Below are positions 42,238-54,239 of a stretch of 64,000 bases of DNA, one piece after another. This DNA is from Hyperoplus lanceolatus. Its lineage: Eukaryota; Chordata; Actinopteri; Uranoscopiformes; Ammodytidae. The stretch lies in NCBI GenBank assembly GCA_026929865.2, contig CM049408.1:22212501-22276500 (forward strand), read 5' to 3'. The translations under genes were made by a program, and so were the position numbers. The notes beneath the pieces were generated by a model. It had not been told where the DNA came from and did no database searches. It saw only the letters and a list, made by a program, of their open reading frames with translations. Numbering within the stretch: the stretch's first letter is position 1; each line of letters starts with the position of its first letter.

Positions 42238-43525
42238 GCTATACTGCCGTGCAAAGGCAAAAGACCGTAACTTCATTTTTTTCAAAAATGAGTTTTTGTA
42301 ATTTTTGGAACACTGGCCATCAGTTTTATCATGTGAACAAATATCTTGAGTCAATTCTGTTGTTTTCATATCAAAATAAGATGCTGTTTTTGCCGTAACT
42401 TCCAAAAGCAGAGGGAAAGCCAAGGCAGAAGACCGTAACATCAGTTACGGTCCTTTGGCTTTGTTTTCGCGTCGCTATGGAACGTTCGGATGAAGTTACG
42501 GCTGAGTTACGGCGCTCTGCCTTTGTTTTACTTCTTTATATGTCCATGGTTTTACAAAGCACCACAGTGGAGTTACTGTTTACATCGCTGGAGTTACGGT
42601 GATTTGCCTGTGTATTGCATGTAATTGAAGCACTTCTGCGCTTCCACATTAAAAGCATTTCACTGCCATCACGTTAGCATGTCATTGGACAAACGTGAGT
42701 TGGCTTTTATTTTGAAGTAACAGGAAGGTGGGCAGCACCTTCACAGAGCCCACTGAGCTCGGCAGCGCTCCAGGAGCAACTAGCAAGACTGCTGTCTCCA
42801 CACAGCTATCGATAAATGCCAAATTATAAAACACGCATTTAAAAATGCGGGCTCACTGTCAATAACAATGTGGGACAACGTCTCAAAAGTAATTGAAATG
42901 CGTGACTGCCCCGCACAAAGCGGGACATCTGGTCACCCTACTTCTGTCACACACATTAACTTCAATAAAGTAGCCTAAGTAATAAGCTGCCTGCCAATGA
43001 CAGTCCAGTCCACTCACTGACTGAAAACAACGCGAGCGAGATGGCGATGCCTCAAGACACACCTCCCTGGCTCGGAGAAAACAGCCTGAACGATAAACCA
43101 ATCCAGCAGATCCTAGATCGCAGCTTACCTTTTCTTGAAATCTGGTCAAAATCAATGGCAAAAAAATATCCACCGAGGAGAAAAATCCATTGTCTAAATC
43201 CATAAAGAGTTATCAGTATTATTAGTCCATTCGCTGGCTTGTATATTTTCCGGTGCGGTGCCATAAAGTGATCAGCTGTCATAAAGTGATTTTGGTCTCA
43301 CGGCACTTGCTGAATACCACTTTTAAACATCTATAGCCTAGTCTAAAAGTATGTCTTCATACAAGAACGCACATTTGCTCGTGCTATCTCTGGATTTTCA
43401 GGGTATGAAGTGGGGCCTAACCAAACACCAATGTGTTTGTGAAAGTGTGTATTACAAAATGTTTTTTCATAATTATAAAGAGTAGCCTATTAGAATAGTT
43501 GTGGGAAGAATTAAGTCCCTGAAAT

Positions 43526-43585
<60 letters not shown>

Positions 43586-44271
43586 ATAAAAATATACATA
43601 GGCTACATTTTCTATTCCATCAAAAACGCAGTGTTTTTTCACTGACTCTAGAAAACTTGCACATAATGGCATCAAACAACCATATTCCTATACGTTTATC
43701 AGAAAATTATAAATGGCATACAAGAGAATACATTTTACTGACATCCAACCTTTCAAATATAAGAAATATAGGTGGATACTTTTAAGTGTTATTTTATCTC
43801 AAATAAGTACAACCATAATTATTTTTTAATTTTCCAAAAATGAATAATTTTAGCCATAAATTTTATTTATTTATTTTTTTTTTAATATTCAGTTTGTGTA
43901 GTATTATGCCTAACAAGACAACACTCAGTTAATGCTATCATTGTTATAACAGGAAATCTTGATATAGAGTGATACAAATCCAAATGGTCAATAGAATAGA
44001 AGTTAAGGTCTTTTGCCTTTGCATGACCCATTATTGTTTTGCAGATAATACAAAGGCAGAGTACAGTAACTTCCGAATAAGGGTCAAAGGTCAAGTTAAA
44101 ATTTTAGATTCTTGGGGGATAAATAACTTCCTTTTCATACAATAACATGCCAAATTTTCAAGTATCTACCTACAACTGATTTGGCAGGACAACAAAATAA
44201 CTTTGAACTCGTTTTTCTCAGTTCTACACTCTGGTGAGTTAAGGTCTTTTGCCTTTGTAGGGCAGTATAGC
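42238..44271. mobile_element. 2-kb DNA transposon with repeated subterminal motifs, unclassified
   Basis: Left end GCTATACTGCCGTGCAAAGG continuing CAAAAGACCGTAACTT; the complement of the right end is GCTATACTGCCCTACAAAGG continuing CAAAAGACCTTAACT, so about 37-bp inverted repeats. Copies of the core GTTACGG or its complement recur at 42265, 42391, 42431, 42444, 42494, 42503 and 42593, often next to TTTGCCTTTG; near the right end related forms sit at 43998, 44051 and 44238. No transposase frame seen; a (CT)n lies inside. Confidence 0.72.
43530..43584. repeat. (CT)n microsatellite
   Basis: Pure CT repeat inside the 2-kb element. Confidence 0.97.
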
Positions 44272-44669
44272 AGCCTACCCCTGCAGTGCTGCTGCTGCTG
44301 ATACTCTCAAAAGCTTGTTTTACACCTTACACAACCCTGATGTGTGTTAGCCGCTACCAGCCAGAGTGAGCACAGCAGCAGACTATGATCATGTTTCCAG
44401 AGAACACTTTCCCATGAAATCTAAAAGGGAAAAAGTTAATGATGCGTCTTCTGCTACATTTTATTCGATAAACATCCCCTAGGCATTTGATATAGACTAT
44501 TTATATGGGCCAATCATTTTAGAAATGGTGCTCCTACATTATTTATAATTTAACAATTGGAAAGCAATATGCAATATGGAGCTGTCATCGCTTATGTAGT
44601 CTATTCAAAGTAAGATGGATATGAGATAATGTTCTGCAAAATATAATATTTTGGTGACAGTTACAGAAC

Positions 44670-44787
<118 letters not shown>

Positions 44788-44899
44788 TCTTTGTTTTTTT
44801 TTTGCATGTTATGTAATTCCATGTGGTAAGCGAGGGGGTGTGTGTGTGTGTGTGTGTGTGAAGGCAGCCTATTTTCTCAAGGTTATCTGGGTCCCTTGG

Positions 44900-45000
44900 T
44901 GATGCGCCCCTGTGACGCCAGAGGTTCAGACACTGTGCGCGGCGTCTGCACCTGCAAAGACAGTGTTTCGAACCCCGCCCCTGACACAGTTTTATTTTCT
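44900..45000 (+). mobile_element. Candidate tRNA-derived SINE head
   Basis: A-box-like TGACGCCAGAGGTTCAGACA and, about 50 bp on, a B-box-like GTTTCGAACCCCGCCC. The spacing fits a pol III promoter but the anticodon region is not that of a true tRNA. Decayed copy, limits approximate. Confidence 0.4.
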
Positions 45001-45301
45001 CAATGTAGCCTATATGTTACATGTTGTAGCTATAGCCTATTATAACAAAAGTCTGACCCATGAATAATTTTTGAATGGAAGAGAAGCGCGCGCTCGTTCA
45101 CACTATGCATGCGCACGCGGAATTTGGCTCAACCCCGCGACTCAGCCCTCAGACAGTCTCCTAATTAGTGTGTAATTTCGTGTACTAGAATCACGTACTC
45201 CGGTCAATAAACCGCCAGGTGGCTGTTTAGTAGCCTACACCTACTGTTGATAAAAATTCAATATTTTTTTTTTAACACCTGCCCTGCTTCAATCAACTCA
45301 C

Positions 45302-45567
45302 CTGCTTTCCCGCAGACCAGCAGTGGAACTTTACACTCGTTCAGCCTTATAGTCATTTACCGAGCCTCTCCAGCGCTCCATCACCTCTTTATGGCCATTT
45401 TTCTTCTTTCTCTGCCACTACTCTCTGCTCGTCTTTCTCCTGCGTTAGTCAAAGAGTATTTTCAAGGGCAGCGAGCCACGGACCAGACAGAGCCGTCACC
45501 TGCTGCCACCTTCACTCCTCTCTGCGAGAGCGAAATGTACGTCTTATGTCGACCTGCTGCTCTTCCA

Positions 45568-45627
<60 letters not shown>

Positions 45628-45650
45628 CACTGACACAGATGCTCCTCCAC
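45302..45650 (-). other. Candidate non-coding first exon and promoter of slc35g2
   Basis: On the minus strand CGGGAAAGCAG|GTGAGTTG gives a consensus donor at 45301/45302. The sequence to its right is richer in GC than the surroundings and could be a 5' UTR exon joined to the acceptor at 39993 over a 5.3-kb intron. Upstream limit unknown. Supported only by the splice-site match and position. Confidence 0.33.
45572..45624. repeat. (CT)n microsatellite
   Basis: Pure CT repeat, with a GA run on the same strand shortly after (45675-45702). Confidence 0.96.
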
Positions 45651-45790
45651 AGCTCGGCCGAAGAGGAGCTAGGGAGAGAGAGAGAGAGAGAGAGAGGGGA
45701 GGGGGAGACTAATCATAACGTCTGAGCATGCGTGACATCCACTGAACACCAGCACTGTACCCCCCTGATGATCATTGTATCTCGTTATTT

Positions 45791-45792
<2 letters not shown>

Positions 45793-45867
<75 letters not shown>

Positions 45868-45905
45868 TGAGTGCGTTTGAGTGTGTGAGAGTGTGTGAGA
45901 GAGAG

Positions 45906-45989
<84 letters not shown>

Positions 45990-46018
45990 TGTGTGCGTGC
46001 GTGCGTGCCTGTGTGTGT
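45793..46018. repeat. Compound (GT)n microsatellite
   Basis: Two long GT runs (45793-45866 and 45910-45988 onward) separated by GA/GTGA interruptions, ending in GTGC units. Confidence 0.96.
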
Positions 46019-46428
46019 GATACCGTCCTAATGTCCTTGTTGTGCTGCAGCTGGAAGGGGGAAACACACTGTACCATATTTGTGGCTGGTTTATAAGAGG
46101 GCAGACCTATTTTGTCCCAAGAATAAAAGTAGTCCCTTTTCGGTCCCCGTCTTTTTGGAGAGATGGTGCTCTTAGAAACTTCGACCCAGTTTGAATGTGT
46201 ACGGATTTTGGTAATTTGATCAATTGCAAGTAAGTGCACCATTACATTACAATAAGAAGGCCTTTAAACCATTATTTATTAGAAGAGCCCATGCCAAAGA
46301 CATTTTTTTATTTCCATAACATTTATGTAAATTTGTCTAATTGAGTTTGTGAGGCTGGTTAGTGGTTGTCAATCATTTTAGGCTAACATCTATTTTTTAG
46401 ATTATATTTTAGATTAATTTAGATTGGA

Positions 46429-46578
<150 letters not shown>

Positions 46579-46662
46579 TATAGAATTGAATTTGCAGCAT
46601 TAGGAGGTCATATTTAGTGAAATAAAAAGCTATTTCAATCAAAAACATCTTAACAGGCCAAG

Positions 46663-47615
46663 TTACATATTAACATAAGACCCCTTCTTTGATATCACCT
46701 TCACAATTCCTGCATCCATTGAACTTGTGAGTTCTTGGGGAGTTTCTGCTTGAATATCTTTGCAGGATGCCAGAATAGCCTCCCATAGCTGCTGTTTTGA
46801 TGTGAACTGCCTCCCAACCTCATAGATGTTTTGCCTGAGGATGCTCCAAAGGTTCTCAATAGGTTTGAGGTCAGGGGAAGATAGGGGCCACAACATGAGG
46901 TTCTCTCCTTTTATGCCCATAGCAGCCAATGACACAGAGGTATTCTTTGCAGCATGAGATGGTGCAAAGATGATTTTACTACGGAAGGCACTGTCCTTCT
47001 TTTTGTACCACGGATGAAAGTGGTCAGTCAGAAACTCAGCATACTTTGCTGAGGTCATTTTCACACTGTCAGGGACCCTGAAGGTGCCAACCAGCTCTCT
47101 CCCCATGATTCCGGCCCAAAACATGACTCCACCACCTCCTGTCTGACGTTGCAGCCTTGTTGGGACATTGTGGCCATTCACCAACCATCCACTACTCCAT
47201 CCATCCGACCATCCAGGGTTACACGGCACTCATCAGTAAACAAGACTGTTTGAAGATGAGTCTTCATGTATTCCTGAGCCCACTGCAACTGTTTCAGCTT
47301 GTGATCATTGTTTAGGGGTGGCCGAATGATAGGTTTATGCACAACTGCAAACTTCTGGATCCTACACCTTGAGGTCCGAGGGACTCCAGAGGCACCAGAA
47401 GCTTCAAATACCTGTCTGCTGCTTTGTGATGGCATTTTAACAGCTGCTCTCCTATTCCGATGAATTTGTCTGGCAGAAACCTTCCTCATATTACCTTTAT
47501 CCGAACGAACCCGTCTGTGCTCTGAATCAGCCACAAATCTCTTCACAGTATGACGATCACACTTAGGTTTTCGTGAAATATCTAATGTTTTTTTACCTTG
47601 TCCAAGGTATTGCAC
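46663..47615 (-). pseudogene. Inactivated Tc1-like transposase
   Basis: Minus strand. The first part (47615 to about 47178) has the bipartite helix-turn-helix region and the first catalytic Asp in LFTDECRVTLDG. The frame then shifts near 47178-47229, where GGATGGTCGGATGGATGG-type tandem units have expanded. The second part has GGGGVMFWAGI and the catalytic-Glu block SSPDLKPIENLWSILRQN. The second catalytic Asp, normally in a QDNAPSHAAK-type motif, is missing: the text reads IIFAPSHAAK, a four-residue deletion. So both a frameshift and loss of a catalytic residue; the element cannot encode an active enzyme. Terminal repeats not clearly identified. Confidence 0.88.
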
Positions 47616-47688
47616 TATTTGACGCTTTTAGGCAGCAGAGAGATCCTTTTTCTTTTCCATAGTGCTTGAAATCTGTGGCCTGCTTAAT

Positions 47689-49070
47689 ACAGTTTTTCTC
47701 AGTTGCTTTGGTGCTTTTCTCAGATCAGAATGAAAATTCTCATAACTATTAGTTCAACCTCCGCAACATTTAGTCAATTGAGCACATCATAGTAGCAATT
47801 TCTCCTTCCTCTGAACAAATTGCAAATGCTTTTGGACATGTATCAGTTGCTTTCATACAATTATCTGCTGTTTTATAACATTGTCATTTGCTTATGTCAT
47901 GTCAGTCAAAATGAACTATACTTATGGATGCTGAATAGGCATTCCCAATAAAACTAATAGTCTTCATTTCATTGCTTGAGTCATTACATACACAATTGTT
48001 GAACTAGTTATCAAATTCTGTCAAGCACATTTTATACCTTTCTTTATATTTTTTCCTGGAAATGTCTCCTAAATTGAACAATTGCTCTCAGGTGGACTTC
48101 AGCTTTCACTCACGAGGAGGTGTGTGAAGTATTAGTTGTAACCAATGACAAGCCACTTGTTCACAGTCACTCAGGGATGAATCCCATGAACCCTCACTTG
48201 GCAAGCATATATGAACCGAGCAGGACATAGTGTGTAACATTTCTACAATTCTGTGACACAGAAATGGAAGGTCGGCATCGTGGAAGAGGATTGAGGATGC
48301 GGAGAGGAAGGGGAAGGGGACAAAACAGGGGAAGACGGAGCATGTGACGAAAATACAGCAGAGTCATGCAGAGGGTGGATTCGCCACTCCAGGAGATACT
48401 TTCCTCGCTGCATTGCAAGGGATAATATGTGGCCAGACTGACAGGAAGGTCTGGATGTGCCAGAATGATTTACCTATATATGTTCAGTTACAATATGTCC
48501 TGTTATATTGTTCACATTTGTGCACAGCTCTACCAAAAGGGTGTTTTTTATGTTTGTTATAAATAAGTGACTGAAGTGTATTTTTCTTTTGCACAATGCT
48601 GTAGAATTGCAAAGAGCATATACAGTAAACATGTGAAACATACGTATTCAGTGTCTTGTACTCACTTACTCCCCTACCTACAGCAATGTGTAACTTTACT
48701 GTAGTTTTCAAATGGCTGTACAAGTAGTGTATAGTGCTGTCTTGAGCATTTTCAGGTACTGTCACTGAGTTCTGACCTTTTTTTGCATTGAAAAAAACTG
48801 AGAGAATAAACTGTCATAATGAAAACATGACAAAGCCATTTGACTATCTTGTTCATAAACAATGGTGTCAAGACTTCTCATTTTGATGACACTGGCAGTT
48901 TCATTGACATGAATACTTGGTTTTGAGGAATAGACTATCCATTTTGAACAAGTGATGTACTTTTGCAGGTTATCCACTAGGTTTTGCAGTTTGCACTAAT
49001 TGTTTTGAGAAATGCACTAACTGCTGTGCAAATGTTAATAGTGATGTGAGAAAAGCACCAAAGCGACTGT
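47689..49070 (+). mobile_element. Internally deleted IS630-type (DDE) fish transposon
   Basis: Inverted ends ACAGTTTTTCTCAGTTGCTT and TGGTGCTTTTCTC on the left; GAGAAAAGCACCA and AAGCGACTGT on the right. Candidate AAT target duplication (47686-47688, 49071-49073). Inside, a start at 48264 codes MEGRHRGRGLRMRRGRGRG, the Arg/Gly-rich N-terminus typical of this transposase family. Only 85 bp later the frame of the C-terminal end appears (GWIRHSRRYFPRCIARDN, stop by 48442). Nearly the whole catalytic core has been removed, leaving start, stop and ends. Family call rests on my memory of the ending ARRYFPRCLARENIACDVDE. Confidence 0.72.
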
Positions 49071-49873
49071 AATGTGGAACGTCTTCGTTAAGTAGATTTC
49101 CTTTGATTGGGCTTACTTAGCAAACTGATTATCACAGGTGTATGAGATTGATTTCAATGATCCAAAGCGCCCTGAGACACAATACCATTCATGAGTTTAA
49201 ATTAATTACATGGGGTGGGGCTTAATCCCTGCAAAGATTCTGTTTCCAAAATCTAGTGCAAAGCCTTCACATAGAAGATGATGCCTTCATAGAAGCATAT
49301 TTATGGGTTTCCATATAATAGTAAACAGTTATAGATGGGCATAAGGTTTGTGTGTCTCTCCACAAACCCCTTGGCCAGTTTAAAATTGAACATAATGAAG
49401 AGATTACTATAAATAAAGAGGAGGCTACGACACCCAAAGCTTTGAAGACGATCAGTACAGTTTCTCCTCTCTCTCTCTCTCTCTCTCTCTCTTGCTATCT
49501 CCTCTGTTGTTTGACTCTCAGACGTTGCACAATCGCTTTCATCTTTTTTTGCAAGCTGACAGTAATTGCTTTGACATTTTGCTGGCATAAGATTTATGCT
49601 TGTTCCTTTTTTCCCTGTTTGTATTAACCTTTGCCAAGTGCAGCTGGGTTCACGGCTGTGTTGGGTTGCACCAGCTAACTGTTTAAAAACAAGAAGCCTT
49701 GGGCTGCTGTTAGCAAGGGATACTGACTCCTGCAGTTGGAACTGCAGTGGTCATACTATACATATAAAGATCATATTCGGTATGTACCAATGATCGTAAA
49801 ATGGGAAACCAAAAACCCAACTCCACATTCACTTCCTCCCAAGGTATTTGGATTATGGGAATAATACAGCCTG

Positions 49874-49905
49874 GTTAAGGTTAGGGTTAGGGTTAAGGTT
49901 AGGGG
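49874..49905. repeat. Short telomere-like repeat
   Basis: GGTTAAGGTTAGGGTTAGGG followed by TTAAGGTTAGGG, about five units of TTAGGG or TTAAGG. Too short for a telomere; an interstitial telomere-like tract. Confidence 0.7.
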
Positions 49906-50555
49906 ATAGGGTCTTCCAGGCAGCTTTGCCTTGAAGGCTCCGTTTGGGGCACAAAACACTTTCCTGTGGTGACTAAATGAGTGCCATAGAGAGTGGGCCT
50001 GCTCTCCCCGCCAAACCTACCACTGTGCCAGCCCATTTCACTAATTAGGTTTAGTCAGTGTTGAGGGTACACCACCTTAGATATCACTGTCAATGGTTCC
50101 ATTATATTCTTGCAAACAAATAATAGACAATCTGTGCTGTAGAGTATGGACCACTGCTGTAATGAGGCTACTGCAGCAGTATGCAAACTGTGGCCTAATT
50201 ACACTTTAGACAACAAGTAAATGTTAACATATACCTTCCGAGGCATGTTAACAAATGTATTTCCATGCACGTTTACTTCTATTTTTATCTCTGGGTTAGT
50301 CTTTACCATAGACATGTAGTTTTTTTACTAATTTCTTTAGGACATTTTCTAGGCACTTTAGCCGCTAAATGCTCCTATGTTCATCAACTAGATTATAACT
50401 TTGTCAGCTGGTTGGTGCTTAACTGGAAGTGCACCGTGTGACAGATGCCTGTTGCAGAGGAATATAAAGTTGACAAGAATACTGTTAATACTGGAACAAA
50501 ACAGTTAGTGTTGCAATATTGTGAAACCAAAGAATAAGCTGAAGTCACAGATGCT

Positions 50556-50845
50556 AAAAAAAAAAAAAAAAAAAAAAAAACGCCATGGAACTAAAGGACC
50601 GTTTGAGGCAATGCATGGTAATCTATTAGGAACATTTACTCTATAGGCATTGGGATCTGATGGAATTTGCGGGGGTGAAAAAAAAACACACTTTGTGGGG
50701 GACAAATCAAATTTAATTTTTAAACACAAAAAAATTAAAAAAAAAAAAAATAATTTATATTTTTTTTTTTTTCCCAGGGGGGGGGAGATTTTGTTAAAAA
50801 AAACGAAATTTAAACTTTTTTCCTCATGTCGACTTTGTTTGCAGC
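50556..50845. repeat. Low-complexity A- and T-homopolymer region
   Basis: A 25-bp poly-A, then further A-rich and T-rich runs and a poly-G. No gene. Confidence 0.7.
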
Positions 50846-51270
50846 ATGCATCCATGATTGTTCTACTGAGGTCTAAAGTACAACAGAAACACACATTTTC
50901 TTATAATAATCCACGGTTCTTGCTGCTTGAGGTTGTCATTTTTTCAGTTCCATGTGATTGAGTAAGTCTCATTGCACTGAAGCTTTAATACACTCAACAA
51001 AAATATAAACGCAACACTTTTGTTTTTGCTCCCATTTTTCATGAGATGGACTTATAGATCTAAAATTCATTCCAGATACACAATTGTGATTCACAAATCT
51101 GTCTAAATGTGTGATAGTGAGCACTTCTGCTTTGCTGAGATAATCCATCCCACCTCACAGGTGTGCCACATCAAGATGCTGATCTGACATCATGATTAGT
51201 GCACAGGTGTGCCTTAGACTGTCCACAATAAAAGGCCACCCTGAAATGTGCAGTTTTGTCTCACAGCAAA

Positions 51271-52862
51271 ATGCCACAGATGCCACAAGCATTGAGGGAG
51301 CGTGCAATTGGCATGCTGACAGCAGGAATGTCAACCAGATCTGTTGCTCGTGCATTGAATGTTCATTTCTCCACCATAAGCCGTCTCCAAAGGCGTTTCA
51401 GAGAATATGGCAGTACATCCAACCGGCCTCACAACCGCAGACCACGGCTGTGTCTTGATACAGGGGTTGCAGCCGACGTAGGCTGCATTTGAAGACCGAT
51501 TGCATCAAAGGCTGTCCCATTTGCAAGGCTCCTCATATGCGGCCGAGAAATGCAGCCTTCGTTTCACGGTTTTGAAGGCTGCATCAGATGTATCCTTCGT
51601 GGCCCAATATATCCCAAGATTCATTGCGTTTTTTCAGAGATTGCATAAAATAAAATAAAAAATAACAAAACAGCAACGTGTTGCTCCATCTTCTTAACTT
51701 TTATCTTCCTTTCTTTTTTTCTTGTACTTTTTTTTCTTTTCGTCTGGTAGGCAACTTCTTTTTATTTTTTCCTCCATTGACAGGGCTGTCTCCGTTGGCA
51801 GCAATCAGGGTTGCTAGGCAGCACAGGAGCGGCGAGTCGTCACGCAAGGTAACGGCTTGTTACGTAAACCGGAAATGCTCGTAAACGGAGACCTGTGGAG
51901 ACCGTCTCATTTAACAAGGCTCGTTGGCCTTGGAATCGGCCTTAAAATCGGCCTTCATAGGCTATAGCCTTCATAGACTGCGTCCTACCAAGTGCGTGGT
52001 CTCTGTAATGGGACATAGCACACGTGTAACCACACCAGCCCAGGACCTCCACATCCAGCAGGTTCACCTCCAAGATCGTCTGAGACCAGCCACTGAGACA
52101 GCTGCTGAAACAATTGGTTTGCATAACCAAACAATTTCTGCACAAACTGTCAGAAACCGTCTCAGGGAAGCTCAACTGCATGCTCGTCGTCCTCATCGGG
52201 GTCTTGACCTGACTCCAGCTCGTCGCCGTAACAGACTTGAGTGGGCAAATGCTCACATTCGATGGCGTCTGGCACGTTGGAGAGGTGTTCTCTTCACGGA
52301 TGAATCTCGGTTTACATTGTTCAGGGAAGATGGCAGACAGCGTGTGTGGCGTCGTGTGGGTGAGCGCTTTGCTGATGTCAATGTTGTGGATCGAGTGGCC
52401 CATGGTGGTGGTGGGGCTATGGTATGGGCAGGCATCTGTTATGGACGAAGAACACAGGTGCATTTTATTGATGGCATTTTGAATGCACAGAGATACCGTG
52501 ATGAGATCCTGAGGCCCATTGTTGTGCCATACATCCATGAACATCACCTCACGTTTCAGCAAGATAATGCACGGCCCCATGTTGCAAGGATCTGTACACA
52601 ATTCTTGGAAGCTGAAAATGTCCCAGTTCTTGCATGGCCAGCATACTCACCGGACATGTCACCCATTGAGCATGTTTGGGATGTGCTTGACCGGCGTATA
52701 CGAAAGCGTGCACCACTTCCCACTAATATCCAGCAACTTCGCACAGCCATTGAAGAGGAGTGGACCAACATTCCACAGGCCACAATTGACAATCTGATAA
52801 ACTCTATGCGAAGAAGATGTGTTGCACTGCATGAGGCAAATGGTGGTCACACCAGATACTGA
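51271..52862 (+). pseudogene. Tc1-like transposase interrupted by a 573-bp insertion
   Basis: The N-terminal part (51271-51446) begins MPQMPQALRERAIGML and carries the paired-type helix-turn-helix (STRSVARALNVHFSTISRLQ). The C-terminal part (52025-52862) begins at VTTPAQDLHIQ and contains all three catalytic residues: LFTDESRFTLF, FQQDNARPHVAR and AYSPDMSPIEHVWDVLDRR, a DD34E arrangement. It ends NGGHTRY, stop 52860-52862. The two halves are separated by foreign sequence that introduces stops; I see no other damage to the halves, which suggests recent insertion. As it stands no full enzyme can be made. Confidence 0.92.
51447..52019. mobile_element. 573-bp non-autonomous element inserted in the Tc1 transposase
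   Basis: Interrupts the transposase between its proline-arginine linker and VTTPAQ. Ends resemble inverted repeats: left GCTGTGTCTTGATACAGGGG, complement of right end GCTATGTCCCATTACAGAGA. Flanks CCACG and ACACG may be a 5-bp target duplication with one change. Internal copies of AAGGCTGCAT and GGCCTT(C/A)ATAGGC occur. Superfamily not clear. Confidence 0.7.
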
Positions 52863-54001
52863 CTGGTTCTGAGTCCCCAGACCCCCAATAAAGCAAAAAA
52901 AATGCACATTTCAGAGTGGCCTTTTATTGTGGATAGTCTAAGGCACACCTGTGCACTAATCATGATGTCAGATCAGCATCTTGATGTGGCACACCTGTGA
53001 GGTGGGATGGATTATCTCAGCAAAGCAGAAGTGCTCACTATCACACATTTAGACAGATTTGTGAACAATGTTTGAGAGAAATGGTAATATTGTGTATCTG
53101 GAATGAATTTTAGATCTTTAAGTCCATCTCATGAAAAATGGGAGCAAAAACAAAAGTGTTGCGTTTATATTTTTGTTGAGTGTACTTGGATCCTCTCCTC
53201 GAAGGATGATGTTTACTGCAACTCCACAAACACCAAACTCATTTTTAACGTTGATTAAATGAAGCTGCCCATTAAAAGTCCATCAGTGAAGAGCAATGTT
53301 CTGTCATGCAAGCAGTGCTCTCAAAGTCAGGAATCTAATTGGGACACGCTGGAAATATTAGGGATATTATCAACCTTTTCTTTAAAATAGAGCTCGAAAA
53401 CTACCTACTGCTTCTATGTGTTTCAGAAAACAGAATTTGAGCTCACTCTCAGGAGCCCTGTTCCCCTTATACAACACAAACAGCGCTATATGCAAATGAG
53501 CAATGTCAGACTCCAAACTGTTTATTTATTTGTTTTTATATAATAGCCCTGGACAGGCCGCCCAAATTGGCTGTTTAAATGAGAAATTTAACACTGATAG
53601 AAAAAGTTAATCTATTTCTCTTGCACTGTCTCTGGGGCTATTACAGTGACATGATGATGGTCCATAATTGAACGCAAATCACTTTTCTCTTTCTTTCTCC
53701 CTTTCTTTATTTGTTTCTCTCCATGCATATGCTTTAGGCCACTTATCTGGGGATGAGGAGGAATACAGTGTTTCCATGGTTACAGTGAGTAAGAAGTACA
53801 TCGGACCCAGCTATTTGGGGCACCGTTTAAAAAACCCATCGACTAGGCTACTCTTTGGGCAAGCTTCTGGGGGGGGGAATAAGTTCTTATCCAGGCTGGG
53901 AGGTGCAGCCTCCAGGGAGGAGTTGGTGACTTGCCATGATAAGAATGTGCCAAGTGAAGGAGAGACGAGCCCACCACAGGGAGAGAGAGACAGAGGGATG
54001 A

Positions 54002-54026
54002 GGGAGGGAGGGAGGGAGGGAGGGAG
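54002..54026. repeat. (GGGA)n repeat
   Basis: Six GGGA units in a purine-rich region; a poly-G lies at 53870-53877. Confidence 0.85.
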
Positions 54027-54239
54027 AGGGTGGCAGGGTGGAGAGTACAATTCAATTCAAGCAAAATGCAGGAGGCAAAAAAAAAATCAAGAAGCTTTCT
54101 GCACAGTCAGCTGTCTCTTGCTCCGTGCCTGGTCTGGATGAAATGAATTATGGAGTAGGCCTATATATACGGTGAAAGACAGACTTTGAGGAGTGCATTT
54201 AAGTTTTTTTCATTCTGTGTCTACCACTATTAGGCCTAT

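Larger units (their letters stand above)
50991..53182 (+). mobile_element. Near-complete Tc1/mariner transposon split by an insertion
   Basis: Ends CACTCAACAAAAATATAAAC and its complement, flanked by TA dinucleotides (50989-50990, 53183-53184), the Tc1/mariner target. The inverted repeats are long, about 260-280 bp (50991-51253 and 52903-53182); the right one has a roughly 22-bp extra piece near 53068. Without the inner insertion the element is about 1.6 kb, the usual Tc1 size. Confidence 0.93.

Noticed and set aside
45205-45220. CTCF-like CCGCCAGGTGGCTG
   Set aside because: Two differences from the core; listed only as a weak match. Similar near-matches at 2379 and 20598 end in GGGGGAG and were also left out.
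51942-52601. Minus-strand frame of 219 codons in the Tc1 element
   Set aside because: Antisense of the transposase; no motif and it spans the insertion border.
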